Source: a bacterium (GTDB taxonomy: Bacteria > Armatimonadota > Zipacnadia > Zipacnadales > UBA11051). Taken from it: a DNA stretch of 64,000 nt. Positions within the stretch are counted from its first letter, which is position 1. Every line of letters begins with the position of its first letter. Where the stretch lies: NCBI GenBank assembly GCA_030604405.1, contig JAUVVY010000008.1:1-64000 (forward strand), read 5' to 3'. A program made the translations under genes and the position numbers. Positions 8,079 to 16,264 of this stretch are shown here, one piece after another. The notes under the pieces are model-generated. The model saw only the letters and a program-made list of their open reading frames with translations. It searched no databases and was not told where the DNA came from.

Positions 8079-8674
8079 TAGAGCAGATTCTGCATTGGGA
8101 CCGCGCCGCAACGCTCTGGATCAACCAGCATCATAATGTGGTGCTGGACTGGCTGCTGATGCCTGTGGCCTGGTTCGGGGAGGCGGGCATCGGCTGGATT
8201 GCCGTCATCCTGATACTGTTGGCTTTCGGCGGCCGCAAGGAGCGGCTGGTGACGCTGGTGTTCGTCGTCGGGCTGATTACGACAGAATATCTTTTGATGC
8301 CGGCTCTTCGGGATCTGTGGCCGCGACCTCGGCCCTACACCTATATTGAGGGGATACGGCAACTCGGGGTTCCGTGGGACAAGCCGTCCTTCCCCTCAGC
8401 GCACGGACACCTCTGGGCCCAGGCGACGATCCTGTACGGGTTGGCGTATCGCCGCTGGCTGTGGCCGCTGATCGTGCTCAGTGTGCTCACGTGTTACTCG
8501 CGTCCGTATGCCGGTGCGCACCATGTGCTGGACGTTATCGGAGGCATCGGGCTCGGGGGAGTAATCGGCCTGCTTGAACTGGCGGCTGCCGCGAAGTTGG
8601 GCCTGGTCGGTCAGCCGGAAGCGGAGGGCGATGCGCAGCCTGTAGCTGAAGCGCAATTCACTCCGGATGAATGA
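8075..8674 (+). CDS. PAP2-family membrane phosphatase
   Basis: 199-residue integral membrane phosphatase of the PAP2 superfamily, which hydrolyses lipid pyrophosphates or phosphatidate (undecaprenyl-diphosphate recycling is a common role). The three PAP2 motifs are visible: RDLWPRPRPYTY (about 90-101; Lys replaced by Arg at the first position), SFPSAHGHLWA (about 108-118) and SRPYAGAHHVLDVIGG (about 143-158), with the catalytic His pair. Hydrophobic segments flank them. It overlaps the upstream gene by 4 nt (ATGA). A hairpin 26 bp after the stop may end transcription. The exact substrate cannot be read from the sequence. Confidence 0.9.
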   Translation: MIEQILHWDRAATLWINQHHNVVLDWLLMPVAWFGEAGIGWIAVILILLAFGGRKERLVTLVFVVGLITTEYLLMPALRDLWPRPRPYTYIEGIRQLGVPWDKPSFPSAHGHLWAQATILYGLAYRRWLWPLIVLSVLTCYSRPYAGAHHVLDVIGGIGLGGVIGLLELAAAAKLGLVGQPEAEGDAQPVAEAQFTPDE

Positions 8675-8699
8675 GCACGCCCCGGCAACGAAATCCACA

Positions 8700-8729
8700 A
8701 CACCCGCAGTGCCCAAGCTGCGGGTGTTT
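8700..8729 (+). terminator. Probable terminator hairpin after PAP2
   Basis: ACACCCGCAG (8700-8709), loop of 8, CTGCGGGTGT (8718-8727) followed by only TT. The stem is strong but the U-tract is poor, so this could be a Rho-independent terminator of low efficiency. Confidence 0.5.
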
Positions 8730-9177
8730 GCTGTGGCTGTGCCGGCTTGCGAAGGGCGTCGTCGACCGGGGCGAAGCTTTGATGGTGCTCGCACAGGCCT
8801 TTTCGTAAAATGAGCTGCCCGAAGAAGTGACGGTCCAGCCGGCCTCCGGCCAGCCCAAGTGCGCTGAGTTTCCGATATTCGCCAACGCTACAGCCAGCTC
8901 GATTGCAGCCCCGGCCTGCTACGATGACAGCGCCATGAACCTGCAATGTAAGCTGCAGTCGTCGAGCTACCGGCCGCTGAAAGCGAACGTGTGAGGGCAC
9001 GAGGCGAGTATTGTGTTGTAAAATGTCCATCAAACCGATAGAATGGCGTCATCGGGACGCCCTCCCGGAATCGCCGGAGGCAAGCTCCGATGGTCAATAC
9101 AGAGGATAGTTACAGGCGGCAGTTGGCGATTTGGAACGGGAGCAGCAACATGCGGACAGTGCCGCAGGGAAATATCT
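8730..9177. other. Intergenic stretch without a recognisable gene
   Basis: About 450 bp between the PAP2 hairpin and the nucleotidyltransferase start. Short ORFs exist in all frames, but none has an SD plus a plausible protein. The last 130 bp are open in frame with the nucleotidyltransferase, but the upstream residues (Gly/Arg/Ser-rich) do not look like part of that family. I see no promoter I would defend. Confidence 0.5.
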
Positions 9178-9489
9178 ATGAACAGATTCATTGAAGAGCA
9201 TCGCGATGCGTTGGTCGCTATTTGCAGGCGATACCGGGTCAGCCGGCTGGAGCTATTCGGCTCAGCCGTAAGCGCCGAACACTTCGATCCGCAAACCAGT
9301 GACCTCGACTTTCTCGTTGAGTTTCTGCCACTGCAGGAGGGCGAGCATGCGGACGCTTACTTCGGCCTGCTGGACGGGCTGAAGGAGCTGTTCGGGTGTG
9401 AGGTGGACTTGGTCATGGCCCGTGCTATCAAGAACCGCTACTTTCTCGAAGCGATTGCTGAGCAACGCGAGGTGCTCTATGCGGCTTGA
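9178..9489 (+). CDS. Minimal nucleotidyltransferase (MntA-like antitoxin type)
   Basis: 103 residues of the small MNT family, the partner of HEPN toxins in MntA/HepT modules, where MntA adenylylates the HEPN protein. The pol-beta fold signature is intact: LELFGSAVSAEHF (GS motif, residues about 22-34) and TSDLDFLVEF (the D-x-D metal pair near 41-43), with VDLV as the third acidic position near 80. The ATG at 9178 has AGGGA seven bases upstream; an in-frame extension to 9043 is rejected. The usual HEPN partner gene directly follows but is reduced to 29 codons, so the antitoxin is now an orphan or may serve something else. Confidence 0.85.
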   Translation: MNRFIEEHRDALVAICRRYRVSRLELFGSAVSAEHFDPQTSDLDFLVEFLPLQEGEHADAYFGLLDGLKELFGCEVDLVMARAIKNRYFLEAIAEQREVLYAA

Positions 9490-9568
9490 AGTGAAGACCC
9501 TTCTGGAAACGATGCGGCAGGCCGGGGGGCTGCCCAGGCAAATCACCTGGAGGAGAAGCGAGGGTTGA
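9479..9568 (+). pseudogene. Truncated HEPN (DUF86/HepT-like) toxin stub
   Basis: An ATG at 9479 overlaps the end of the nucleotidyltransferase gene and opens 29 codons, MRLEVKTLLETMRQAGG..., before TGA 9566-9568. The first 16 residues look like the start of HepT/DUF86 proteins, which are normally about 110-140 aa and begin with a similar Lys/Leu-rich helix. The RxxxxH catalytic site would lie far downstream and is absent. The stop overlaps the TTG start of the DUF58 gene, so the stub may survive only as a leader coupling the two genes. Confidence 0.5.
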
Positions 9569-10923
9569 TTACCTTCCTTGGCCTGATATTGCTCTTGCTG
9601 CCCGCCGCGATCATGGCCCTGGCCGTGACCCAGTCGGATCTGTCTCCGTGGGCATCCTACAGCGCGGCCGGCGTGCTGCTGCTAATGGCCGCCGACCATC
9701 TGCTTTCACGGCGCGTCGCTGTATTCACCGCCTCCAGACGCGCTGCTGACAAGCTTTCCGTCGGCGCTGAGAACAGGGTGAGCATAACCGTGCGCAGCCG
9801 CACCCGTTTCGTTCTGCGAATGTTTGTCAAGGACGATCCGCCGGCACGATTCCGCACGCCGCAGCGCCTGCAGCACCTGGTTCTCTTGCCCTTCGAGACC
9901 CAGCAGGTCACCTACCGGACGATGCCGCCGGCGCGCGGCGATTATAGCTTCGGCAATCTGCATTTCCGCGGGCTGTCATTCCTGGGCTTGACGTACTGGC
10001 AGAGGACGATTGCTGCCGGGCGAGAGGTGGCTGTCTATCCCAACCTGGCCGAAGTAGCGCGTTATGAGGCGCTGGTCCGCAGCGGAAGACTAACGCAGGC
10101 CGGCTACCACCCGTACCGGCGGCGGGGGATGGGCACAGAGTTCGAGAGCTTGCGCGACTATGTGCCTGATGACGAGTTTCGCCACATTGATTGGAAGGCG
10201 ACGGCTCGGCGCCACAAGCCTACCACCCGCCAGTACGAGACGGAGCGCAGCCAGAGCCTGATGATAATGATTGACACCGGCCGGATGATGGCGGGCACTG
10301 TCGGCTTGCCCGGCGAACCTGCGGCGGTTCCTCAGGGCCTCACTCCAACGGCGACGGCGATGTCGAAGCTCGACTACGCCATCAACGCGGCGCTGATGTT
10401 GGCTTATGTGGCCACCGAGCGTGATGACCGCGTTGGCCTGCTAGCTTTTGCCGACTCTGTGCAGCAGTTCATCCCGCCGGGGCGTGGCAAGGCGCAGGTC
10501 GGGCGGATTACCGATGCTCTTTACGGGCTGCAGGCGCGGCTGCACGAGCCGGATTATGGCTTGGCTTTCAGCACACTTTTCAGCCGCTCGCGCAAGCGTT
10601 CGCTGGTGATATGCTTCACCGACCTGATTGACAAGGACGCCTCAGCGCGGCTGCTGTCGGGAATGGCCTCGCTTTTTCCACGGCATTTGCCGTTGCTGGT
10701 GGCGATACGCGACCCGGACCTGCAAGCAGCGGCGGGCCAGGATCCTGCTGGCCCGTTCGAAGCGTACGAAAAGGCCGTGGCCATCGCGGCGATTGGTGAC
10801 AGAAGAGAAGCTCTTTCGGTAATAACGCACCGAGGCGTTCTGGTCCTGGACACTGCGCCGCAGGCCCTGACAGTGGCAACGGTCAATCGCTACCTCGAGA
10901 TCAAAGACCGCCACGCGCTCTAG
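9565..10923 (+). CDS. DUF58 domain protein (VWA-like, membrane-anchored)
   Basis: 452 residues. Two N-terminal membrane helices (MITFLGLILLLLPAAIMALA about 1-20; YSAAGVLLLMAAD about 32-44) are followed by a beta-rich domain. The DUF58 core signature, FESLRDYVPDDEFRHIDWKA (about 192-211), precedes a von Willebrand A-like domain (SLMIMIDTGRMMAG near 229; AFADSV; DLIDKDAS). Family members usually stand beside a MoxR AAA+ ATPase; none is in the window. The start is TTG at 9565 inside the stub stop, with GGAGG upstream (9549-9553). Function is generally tied to envelope or secretion-linked complexes but is not proven. Confidence 0.85.
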   Translation: MITFLGLILLLLPAAIMALAVTQSDLSPWASYSAAGVLLLMAADHLLSRRVAVFTASRRAADKLSVGAENRVSITVRSRTRFVLRMFVKDDPPARFRTPQRLQHLVLLPFETQQVTYRTMPPARGDYSFGNLHFRGLSFLGLTYWQRTIAAGREVAVYPNLAEVARYEALVRSGRLTQAGYHPYRRRGMGTEFESLRDYVPDDEFRHIDWKATARRHKPTTRQYETERSQSLMIMIDTGRMMAGTVGLPGEPAAVPQGLTPTATAMSKLDYAINAALMLAYVATERDDRVGLLAFADSVQQFIPPGRGKAQVGRITDALYGLQARLHEPDYGLAFSTLFSRSRKRSLVICFTDLIDKDASARLLSGMASLFPRHLPLLVAIRDPDLQAAAGQDPAGPFEAYEKAVAIAAIGDRREALSVITHRGVLVLDTAPQALTVATVNRYLEIKDRHAL

Positions 10924-10965
10924 CGTGCACGGACATCACGATAGCGTAACTGCTTACCTACCCCC

Positions 10966-11143
10966 GGCGGATGCCTGCGCATCCGCCACCCCCTTCCGAC
11001 ACGGAAGGGGGTAACAAGCGCTAGCATCGGCGATAGTTTGTGCGTTTGTCGGGGGCGCACGGTGTACGGCCGTCAAGGTAGGGGCGCAATTCATTGCGCC
11101 CAATCAACAGCGGCCTCAAGGGCGTGATAAATCACGCCCCTAC
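10966..11143. repeat. Cluster of four hairpin repeats after DUF58 gene
   Basis: Perfect hairpins GGCGGATGC/GCATCCGCC (10966-10987) and CCCCCTTCCG-ACA-CGGAAGGGGG (10989-11011). Then an element 11078-11143, with outer arms GTAGGGG/CCCCTAC, holds two more: GGGCGCAA...TTGCGCCC and GGGCGTGAT-AA-ATCACGCCC. The gene on the other side is convergent (amidohydrolase), so these may also serve as two-way terminators, but no clear U-tract is present. Confidence 0.75.
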
Positions 11144-11182
11144 AAATAGGTAGCCTTGAAGCTACAAGGTCAGTAGCTCCGG

Positions 11183-12184
11183 TCATTCTATCCCCAACAG
11201 CTTCGCGGCGTTGCCCCAGAAGTAGTTCTCGACCTCGGTGTCGCTCAGGCCCGTGCACCAGAAAGCGGCCTTGACCGCTCGCAGATTCTCGATGCCCAGC
11301 AGCAGCACGGTGTTCGAGTTGTATTCCAGTTCGCCGATAGGTGTGTCCTCGTCTATCCCAACGAAGGTATCGCCTACACCGAAGTTCGTCCCCCGGACAT
11401 GTGAGATGTAGAAATCGGAGCCATACAGCATCCTGTGCGGGCCGATGATACGCACGACGGCCTCGACTGCCAATGAATTGCAGACGCTCGAGGTGTCAAT
11501 CCACAAGTTGTCCAGGCCGGCGAGGGCTGGCAGGCCCTTGAGCACGTTGTAGGCATTGAAGCCGCGCGCGCAGTGGTCGAGTATCAATTGCATGTCGGGG
11601 TACTTCTCGCAATAATGGCGGATCCAGCGCTGGTTGGACGCATCTGCCACACCTGGCGAGCGGACAATGTGCAGCGTGATGCTCCAGCCTTGCTCGTCGG
11701 CGACAGCCGCGATCGGCTCCGGGAAATAATCGGGGATTTCGGCCTGAAGGATGTCCGCCACCTGGCTATAGTAGGTGAATGGCTTCAAGCCGCGCAGGCC
11801 GAGTCGTCTGACCTCCTGCCGCACCCATTCCGGGTCGTCGGTCGGTCGCACCAGAAACTGTCCCCGGGCCAGCGGGTCCTTTGCGAACTCCTGGGATACC
11901 CAGGCATTGGCCGACGCTATGTCGGATGCCGAATTCGTGGGGAAAGGGTAGGCAAAGTGCAGGCCATGCAACTCGCGCCCGGGCAGTATCCATGCTATCT
12001 GTTCCCGGTAGATTTCGAGGGTGATGTCGGGAGGTCCGGCGGCCACCTCCGCCGGCGGATCGTCCCACCACTCAGCGCGGTACAGGTGGGCGTGAGCGTC
12101 ATAGACCCTGGCGGGCACGAAGCTATCCAGCTCCTGTGCGAAGGTCTCCCGGTCTTGGTCTCGCAGCTCCCACGTAATGCTCAA
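11183..12184 (-). CDS. Amidohydrolase-2 family metal-dependent hydrolase
   Basis: 333-residue TIM-barrel hydrolase (amidohydrolase_2, as in decarboxylases and lactone hydrolases). Metal and catalytic residues appear in order: YDAHAHLYR (HxH, about 29-37), SITLHIVRSPG (His near 176), LILDHCARG (His near 204) and MLYGSDF (Asp near 253). The substrate is not evident. TTG start at 12184 with GGAGG seven bases upstream. It follows the secreted hydrolase gene by 42 bp on the same strand and probably shares its transcript. A remnant of a related gene's 3' end lies at 41175-41241. Confidence 0.85.
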   Translation of the reverse strand: MSITWELRDQDRETFAQELDSFVPARVYDAHAHLYRAEWWDDPPAEVAAGPPDITLEIYREQIAWILPGRELHGLHFAYPFPTNSASDIASANAWVSQEFAKDPLARGQFLVRPTDDPEWVRQEVRRLGLRGLKPFTYYSQVADILQAEIPDYFPEPIAAVADEQGWSITLHIVRSPGVADASNQRWIRHYCEKYPDMQLILDHCARGFNAYNVLKGLPALAGLDNLWIDTSSVCNSLAVEAVVRIIGPHRMLYGSDFYISHVRGTNFGVGDTFVGIDEDTPIGELEYNSNTVLLLGIENLRAVKAAFWCTGLSDTEVENYFWGNAAKLLGIE

Positions 12185-12226
12185 TCTGATTCCTCCGTGG
12201 TGAATTGGTCTGGTGCAACCTACGGA

Positions 12227-14158
12227 CTAATGGTACGTTAGCTCATCTGAGAGTTGCCAGTTATTATCGAAGAACCCGGCGCACAGGTGTTCGTTGGTGT
12301 CGCCCTCGGGGGCGAAGGCGCTCGTAGTGAAGACGATGAAGTCCGGCAGCATGTCGAACTTGTGGTTGACATCACAGCGCTCGCCCCAGTACTCCCCGCT
12401 GAATATCAGCACATAGCGGTCAGGGTTGAGCGGGTTGGGATAGCACATCGCCAGCCCCAGGTCATCGCCCGCGTATTCGTTGTCACCTATCTTGTAACGG
12501 TGGTCGCCGATGCGAACTGGCAGGCGGAAGTAGATGCGTGCCAAGAGATGGTTGGTCTGCGGGCGGCCGAACAGCACCAGGTTGCTTTCCGCGATGTCCT
12601 CTTCGGTTATCTCAGTATCCAGCTTCATCCGGGGATAGCCGTCGGCGAAGGCATCCCACTCCTCTGAGAAGCGCTGTACTTTGGCCTCCAGTTCCGCGTC
12701 AGCCGCGGGCCCGCCGGCCGTGCCCTGCACCACGATGAAACTGGTGTCGAATACCTCCTCACACGGCCCGCACAAGCCTTTGCGTTTGGCCGGCGGAAAG
12801 CTCTGCACGCTATCCTGTTTCTCGCCGAATTCTACTATCAGCTTGCCGTCGTGCGGCCTGATAGTCTTGCGTCCGGACGGCGAGGAGACGATATAGCTGT
12901 CTTTGGCCCGCAGGGGTGAGTTGGCCACATCAATGCTTAGCCGTGCCACATTTTCGCACTCAATCTCCACCTCCGCCAAGCTCAGCTTCTGGACCCAGGG
13001 CGTGGCCAGGATGCTGAACGAGGCCGGTTTGCGCCATTCTTCGAACTGCTCGATAGTGGCCCAGAACGCGGTCCCGTACTCGAGGCTGTAAGTCGTGTGC
13101 GAGACCAGCATGGGCCGCTCTTGTAGCGTGTGCTGCATCTGCCAGGCGAAGGCTTTCTCGAACGGCTCCGTTTCGAAGTATATGAAGTGGCTTGCGCCGG
13201 GGTACTCAACATAGGTAATCGCGGCCAAGTCGGGGTTCTCCTTGGCTTTTTCCACCATCAGCCGCGACTGCTCAGCCGGTATAAGACTGTCGTACTCCCC
13301 GTGCTGGACGTAGAAGCGCTGGGAGCGCATGGATTTGGCGAGATGCCAGGGGTTATCCCATTCGACCATCCACTGCTTGAAGGGCGGCATCTGTTGCTTA
13401 TCCCATCTCCACCAGCGGTACATATCGGTCTGCCCAGCTATCGGCGTGACGGCGGCGAACACGCCCGGGTGGCGCAGCGCGATCGTCCATGCTCCCATTG
13501 CGCCCATCGAGACCCCGTTGAGGTAGATGCGCCGCTCATTGACACTATAGAGCTTCCTGACCTCCTCGATAGCCCGGAGTACATCCACCTCGCCGACGCC
13601 CTGAAAATCGGTATTGCGGCGGCCATAGGGTGTCAGCAGCATGCAGCCGTACTTGCCGGCGATTTGCAGGACATTATCAGGTGGCACCCACGGATCGAGG
13701 ATGTTGGTGGTGGGCACCCAGCCGTGGAGAAAAACGATCAGCGGTGTCGCCCTTTGCGGCTCGTAGTCAGGCGGCAGGTAGAGGTGGTAGGGCTGGGCGG
13801 TGTGGTCGTTGCGGGTGATGTAGGCCAGTTCTGTAAGCACGCCCGGCTCGGCGCGCATCAGCTTGCCGCGCTGCAGCCTATCCAGCGCCTCAAGGCCCAG
13901 CGCGACACATTCGCTGACGGTGGCAGAGACGAAATAAGAACCCCCGCCGGCATTCAGGGCCTGAGCCTTCCGCAACTGCAAGCGTGCAAAGGGATAATTG
14001 GTAACATACGCTGCGCTGTCCTGAGCGTAGTCCCCGGCTTCGATCTGTGCTAGCCGCGCGCGCAGGTCATCCAGCTCCTGGCCACGCGACGGAACGCTGC
14101 TCAAGGCGATCAGCAAGGCGATTACCAAATGGCGACTGTGGGCAAACATGCGGCGCAC
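12227..14158 (-). CDS. Secreted alpha/beta-hydrolase (esterase/peptidase S9-like)
   Basis: 643 residues. The N terminus MRRMFAHSRHLVIALLIALS then SVPSRGQ is a signal peptide. A helical segment follows, then an alpha/beta-hydrolase core: TPLIVFLHGWVP (oxyanion HG, about residue 145) and YLNGVSMGAMGAW (GxSxG nucleophile Ser about 220), with catalytic-type Asp (YDSLIPAEQ) and His (ASHFIYF) further on. A C-terminal domain with Ig-like or dockerin-type features ends near SDELTYH. Substrate unknown; carbohydrate esters or peptides are plausible given its glycosidase neighbours. The GTG at 14158 has GGAGG six bases upstream; the longer frame to 14251 is not needed. Its first 100 bp plus leader are duplicated at 15996-16173. 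Confidence 0.8.
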   Translation of the reverse strand: MRRMFAHSRHLVIALLIALSSVPSRGQELDDLRARLAQIEAGDYAQDSAAYVTNYPFARLQLRKAQALNAGGGSYFVSATVSECVALGLEALDRLQRGKLMRAEPGVLTELAYITRNDHTAQPYHLYLPPDYEPQRATPLIVFLHGWVPTTNILDPWVPPDNVLQIAGKYGCMLLTPYGRRNTDFQGVGEVDVLRAIEEVRKLYSVNERRIYLNGVSMGAMGAWTIALRHPGVFAAVTPIAGQTDMYRWWRWDKQQMPPFKQWMVEWDNPWHLAKSMRSQRFYVQHGEYDSLIPAEQSRLMVEKAKENPDLAAITYVEYPGASHFIYFETEPFEKAFAWQMQHTLQERPMLVSHTTYSLEYGTAFWATIEQFEEWRKPASFSILATPWVQKLSLAEVEIECENVARLSIDVANSPLRAKDSYIVSSPSGRKTIRPHDGKLIVEFGEKQDSVQSFPPAKRKGLCGPCEEVFDTSFIVVQGTAGGPAADAELEAKVQRFSEEWDAFADGYPRMKLDTEITEEDIAESNLVLFGRPQTNHLLARIYFRLPVRIGDHRYKIGDNEYAGDDLGLAMCYPNPLNPDRYVLIFSGEYWGERCDVNHKFDMLPDFIVFTTSAFAPEGDTNEHLCAGFFDNNWQLSDELTYH

Positions 14159-14229
14159 TGTAAACCTCCCGGGCCAGTGTTGAGAGCCGATAGCTACTTC
14201 TTCGCTGTCGTGGCAGGGCAAACCTTGCG
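14052..14229. repeat. 178-bp duplicated gene start, copy 1 (copy 2 at 15996-16173)
   Basis: This stretch, covering the leader, SD, GTG start and signal-peptide codons of the alpha/beta-hydrolase, aligns without gaps with 15996-16173 at an offset of exactly 1944 bp, with about six mismatches by eye. Both copies have the same orientation. The intervening 14284-15945 gene is a glycoside hydrolase. The duplication is therefore recent or under conversion. Confidence 0.9.
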
Positions 14230-14283
14230 GGGCCAGAAAACACCCGCGCAATCAGGCACCCGGCAGTGTGTGGGCCAACGCGC

Positions 14284-15945
14284 CTAGCGAGGCGACAGCA
14301 GCGCGGCACACTTATCCGGATGCTCCAGCACCAGCACCCAGTCGTCTCGTGTTGGTTTGCGCGGCGGCGTCCAGTGACCGTTGGCATCCGCTGTCACCGC
14401 GCCGATTGCGACCTCCGCGCCGGTGCGCGGATCGAAGAAGTAGGCGCGATAAGTGGCGCCGGGCTCGACGGTGACGGGGACTATGTCAACACCGCCTGTC
14501 TGCATTCCCATCAGTTCTTCAGACACACAGCCTATTGGCAAGTAGTACACTGCGACGGTCCCGGCGATGCCGGTGGCGAATGCACAGATACGTCCCGCCG
14601 GCAAGCTTGGCTCGTGGCGCGGCTCGAACGCCCACCACGGATAACGCTCAAAGAAACGCCGCCCTATTCCGACATGGGTCGAACCGGGCAGATGCATCAC
14701 ATCCTGCCAGAAACCATCGCCCCAGCTGGGCGTAGTGCCCTCGAAGGGTTCGTCACGCGAACTCATCCCCCAGATGCCCTGGGCGCCGTAAGTGTGCCCA
14801 GCGGCACCGCTGGTCAGGCACGTCCAGAACATGAAGCGCTGCACCTCGTGCTGGCTTCCGCCCATGATGTTCTCGTAGCACACCTCGCTGTTGATCACCG
14901 GCATGCGAGGCTGCTGAGCCACGCAGGCATTCACGACTTCGACCGTAGGCTGCATGGACAGATAACCGCTGTGTCCGGTCTGCAGCATGTCAATGTCCAG
15001 CAGCGTCTCGTCGCGTAGCATCGCCCGCGAGTCCGGATGCGAGGGATGAGCGGTGATCGGATTGCGGTATGGATCAATGCTCCGCACGTAGCTGGTTACT
15101 TCGGTCCATCCTTGCTCCTGTATTTCGCGCCTGGCCTCCCTCTCATCCGCACTGCTACTATAAGTGGACATGTTCACCTCGCCGGCGGTGCACCATACGA
15201 CCGGGTATGCTCCATAACGCGCCACCAGGTTGCGCCAATGCTGCTTTGCTCGCTCGACCCCCATGAACGGAAGGTAGTAGCCCCACATGCCGACGATGCA
15301 TGGCACCAGTCCGTGCTCGATCAGGAAGGCGATGCGCAGGTCGGCCAAATCATAGAAGCGCGGGTTGATGCGCGCCCAGTCGTTCTCCCACGGCCAGCCG
15401 GCCTCATTGGTCTGCTGCGGATGCCACGTCGCCGTCACGGCGTCAAAGTCAGGCAGCGGCCCAGCTACGAGTTGAATGACGCTAAAGCCCTTGCTGACAC
15501 GGTCGGCGGCCAGCGCTCTGAACCCGCCGGGCCAGTCCAGCCGCCTTGTCAGACCCATCCACCAGGTATCGCCCAGCCAGAAAAACGGCGTGCCGTCGCC
15601 ATGCTCGATAGTGCGTCTGGTCTCAGCCACCCGCAGGCGTCCGTGGCGATAGAGTGGATTATCGCCCGCGTACGGCTCGACCAGCAACTCCCCTGTCTGC
15701 CCGTGCAGGCCCGTATCTTGGGCATCGGTGCAGATGCTCCGCCAGGTGTACTGTCCGGGCGCAGGAGCAGCGAAGCGAGCGCGGAAGACGTTATCACCCG
15801 CCCAGAATGCCGGCACGCGCCATTGGTCGCCGTCCGCGCCCACAAACACCACGTCCACCTCAACATCGTTGCAGATGTCAGCGTAGCTGCCTGTCGCCTG
15901 GAGTGCGAATTCACACGGGACATCGGTTTGTGCGAAAAGTGTCAT
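14284..15945 (-). CDS. DUF5060/DUF4038-type glycoside hydrolase (apiosidase-like)
   Basis: 553 residues. Residues about 1-95 form an Ig-like beta domain of the DUF5060 type (VFVGADGDQWRVPAFWAGDN, PAPGQYTWRS). Then a TIM barrel of DUF4038 style opens with TPFFWLGDTWW (about 118-128) and includes GFSVIQLVAG, PVVWCTAGEVNM (acid/base candidate Glu about 254) and PVINSEVCYEN (nucleophile candidate Glu about 347). A C-terminal beta domain ends in DDWVLVLEHP. No signal peptide is visible, so it may be cytoplasmic or use another route. GGAGG lies five bases before ATG 15945. The likely substrates are plant-type branched glycans, by family analogy only. Confidence 0.8.
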   Translation of the reverse strand: MTLFAQTDVPCEFALQATGSYADICNDVEVDVVFVGADGDQWRVPAFWAGDNVFRARFAAPAPGQYTWRSICTDAQDTGLHGQTGELLVEPYAGDNPLYRHGRLRVAETRRTIEHGDGTPFFWLGDTWWMGLTRRLDWPGGFRALAADRVSKGFSVIQLVAGPLPDFDAVTATWHPQQTNEAGWPWENDWARINPRFYDLADLRIAFLIEHGLVPCIVGMWGYYLPFMGVERAKQHWRNLVARYGAYPVVWCTAGEVNMSTYSSSADEREARREIQEQGWTEVTSYVRSIDPYRNPITAHPSHPDSRAMLRDETLLDIDMLQTGHSGYLSMQPTVEVVNACVAQQPRMPVINSEVCYENIMGGSQHEVQRFMFWTCLTSGAAGHTYGAQGIWGMSSRDEPFEGTTPSWGDGFWQDVMHLPGSTHVGIGRRFFERYPWWAFEPRHEPSLPAGRICAFATGIAGTVAVYYLPIGCVSEELMGMQTGGVDIVPVTVEPGATYRAYFFDPRTGAEVAIGAVTADANGHWTPPRKPTRDDWVLVLEHPDKCAALLSPR

Positions 15946-15976
15946 CGTAACCTCCTGAGACTGAAGCGTAAATCCG

Positions 15977-16102
15977 CTATTGAAGTGGTATTCTCAGCCG
16001 CGCGCGCAGGTCATCCAGCTCCTGGCCACACGACGGAAGGCTGCTCAAGGCGATCAGTAGGGCGATTACCAAATGGCGACTGTGGGCAAGTATGCGGCGC
16101 AC
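15977..16102 (-). pseudogene. Signal-peptide-only duplicate of the alpha/beta-hydrolase start
   Basis: Copy 2 of the 178-bp duplication (15996-16173) retains SD, GTG start (16102) and 31 hydrolase-like codons, RRILAHSRHLVIALLIALSS then LPSCGQELDDLRARL, and then runs into unrelated sequence and stops at 15977 (41 codons in all). If translated it would make a free signal peptide with a short tail. It lies just downstream of the terminator of the PorV-like gene and upstream of the glycoside hydrolase, so it may supply a leader or promoter to that gene. Confidence 0.7.
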
Positions 16103-16178
16103 TGTAAACCTCCCGGGCCAGTGTTGAGAGCCGATAGCTACTTCTTCGCTGTCGTGGCAGGGCAAACCTTGCGCCGGC

Positions 16179-16213
16179 AAAAAAGAGTCGCCCCGCGAAG
16201 TAAGCAGGGCGAC
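16179..16213 (-). terminator. Intrinsic terminator of the PorV-like gene
   Basis: On the minus strand: stem GTCGCCC (16213-16207), loop region, GGGCGAC (16193-16187), then a T-run made by A's at 16179-16184. This is a good Rho-independent terminator about 50 bp after the stop at 16265. Confidence 0.75.
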
Positions 16214-16264
16214 AGGTAGGTTCAACAGTGGCACGCTGGGACCGTGCCAACGAGCGGTTGGGTA

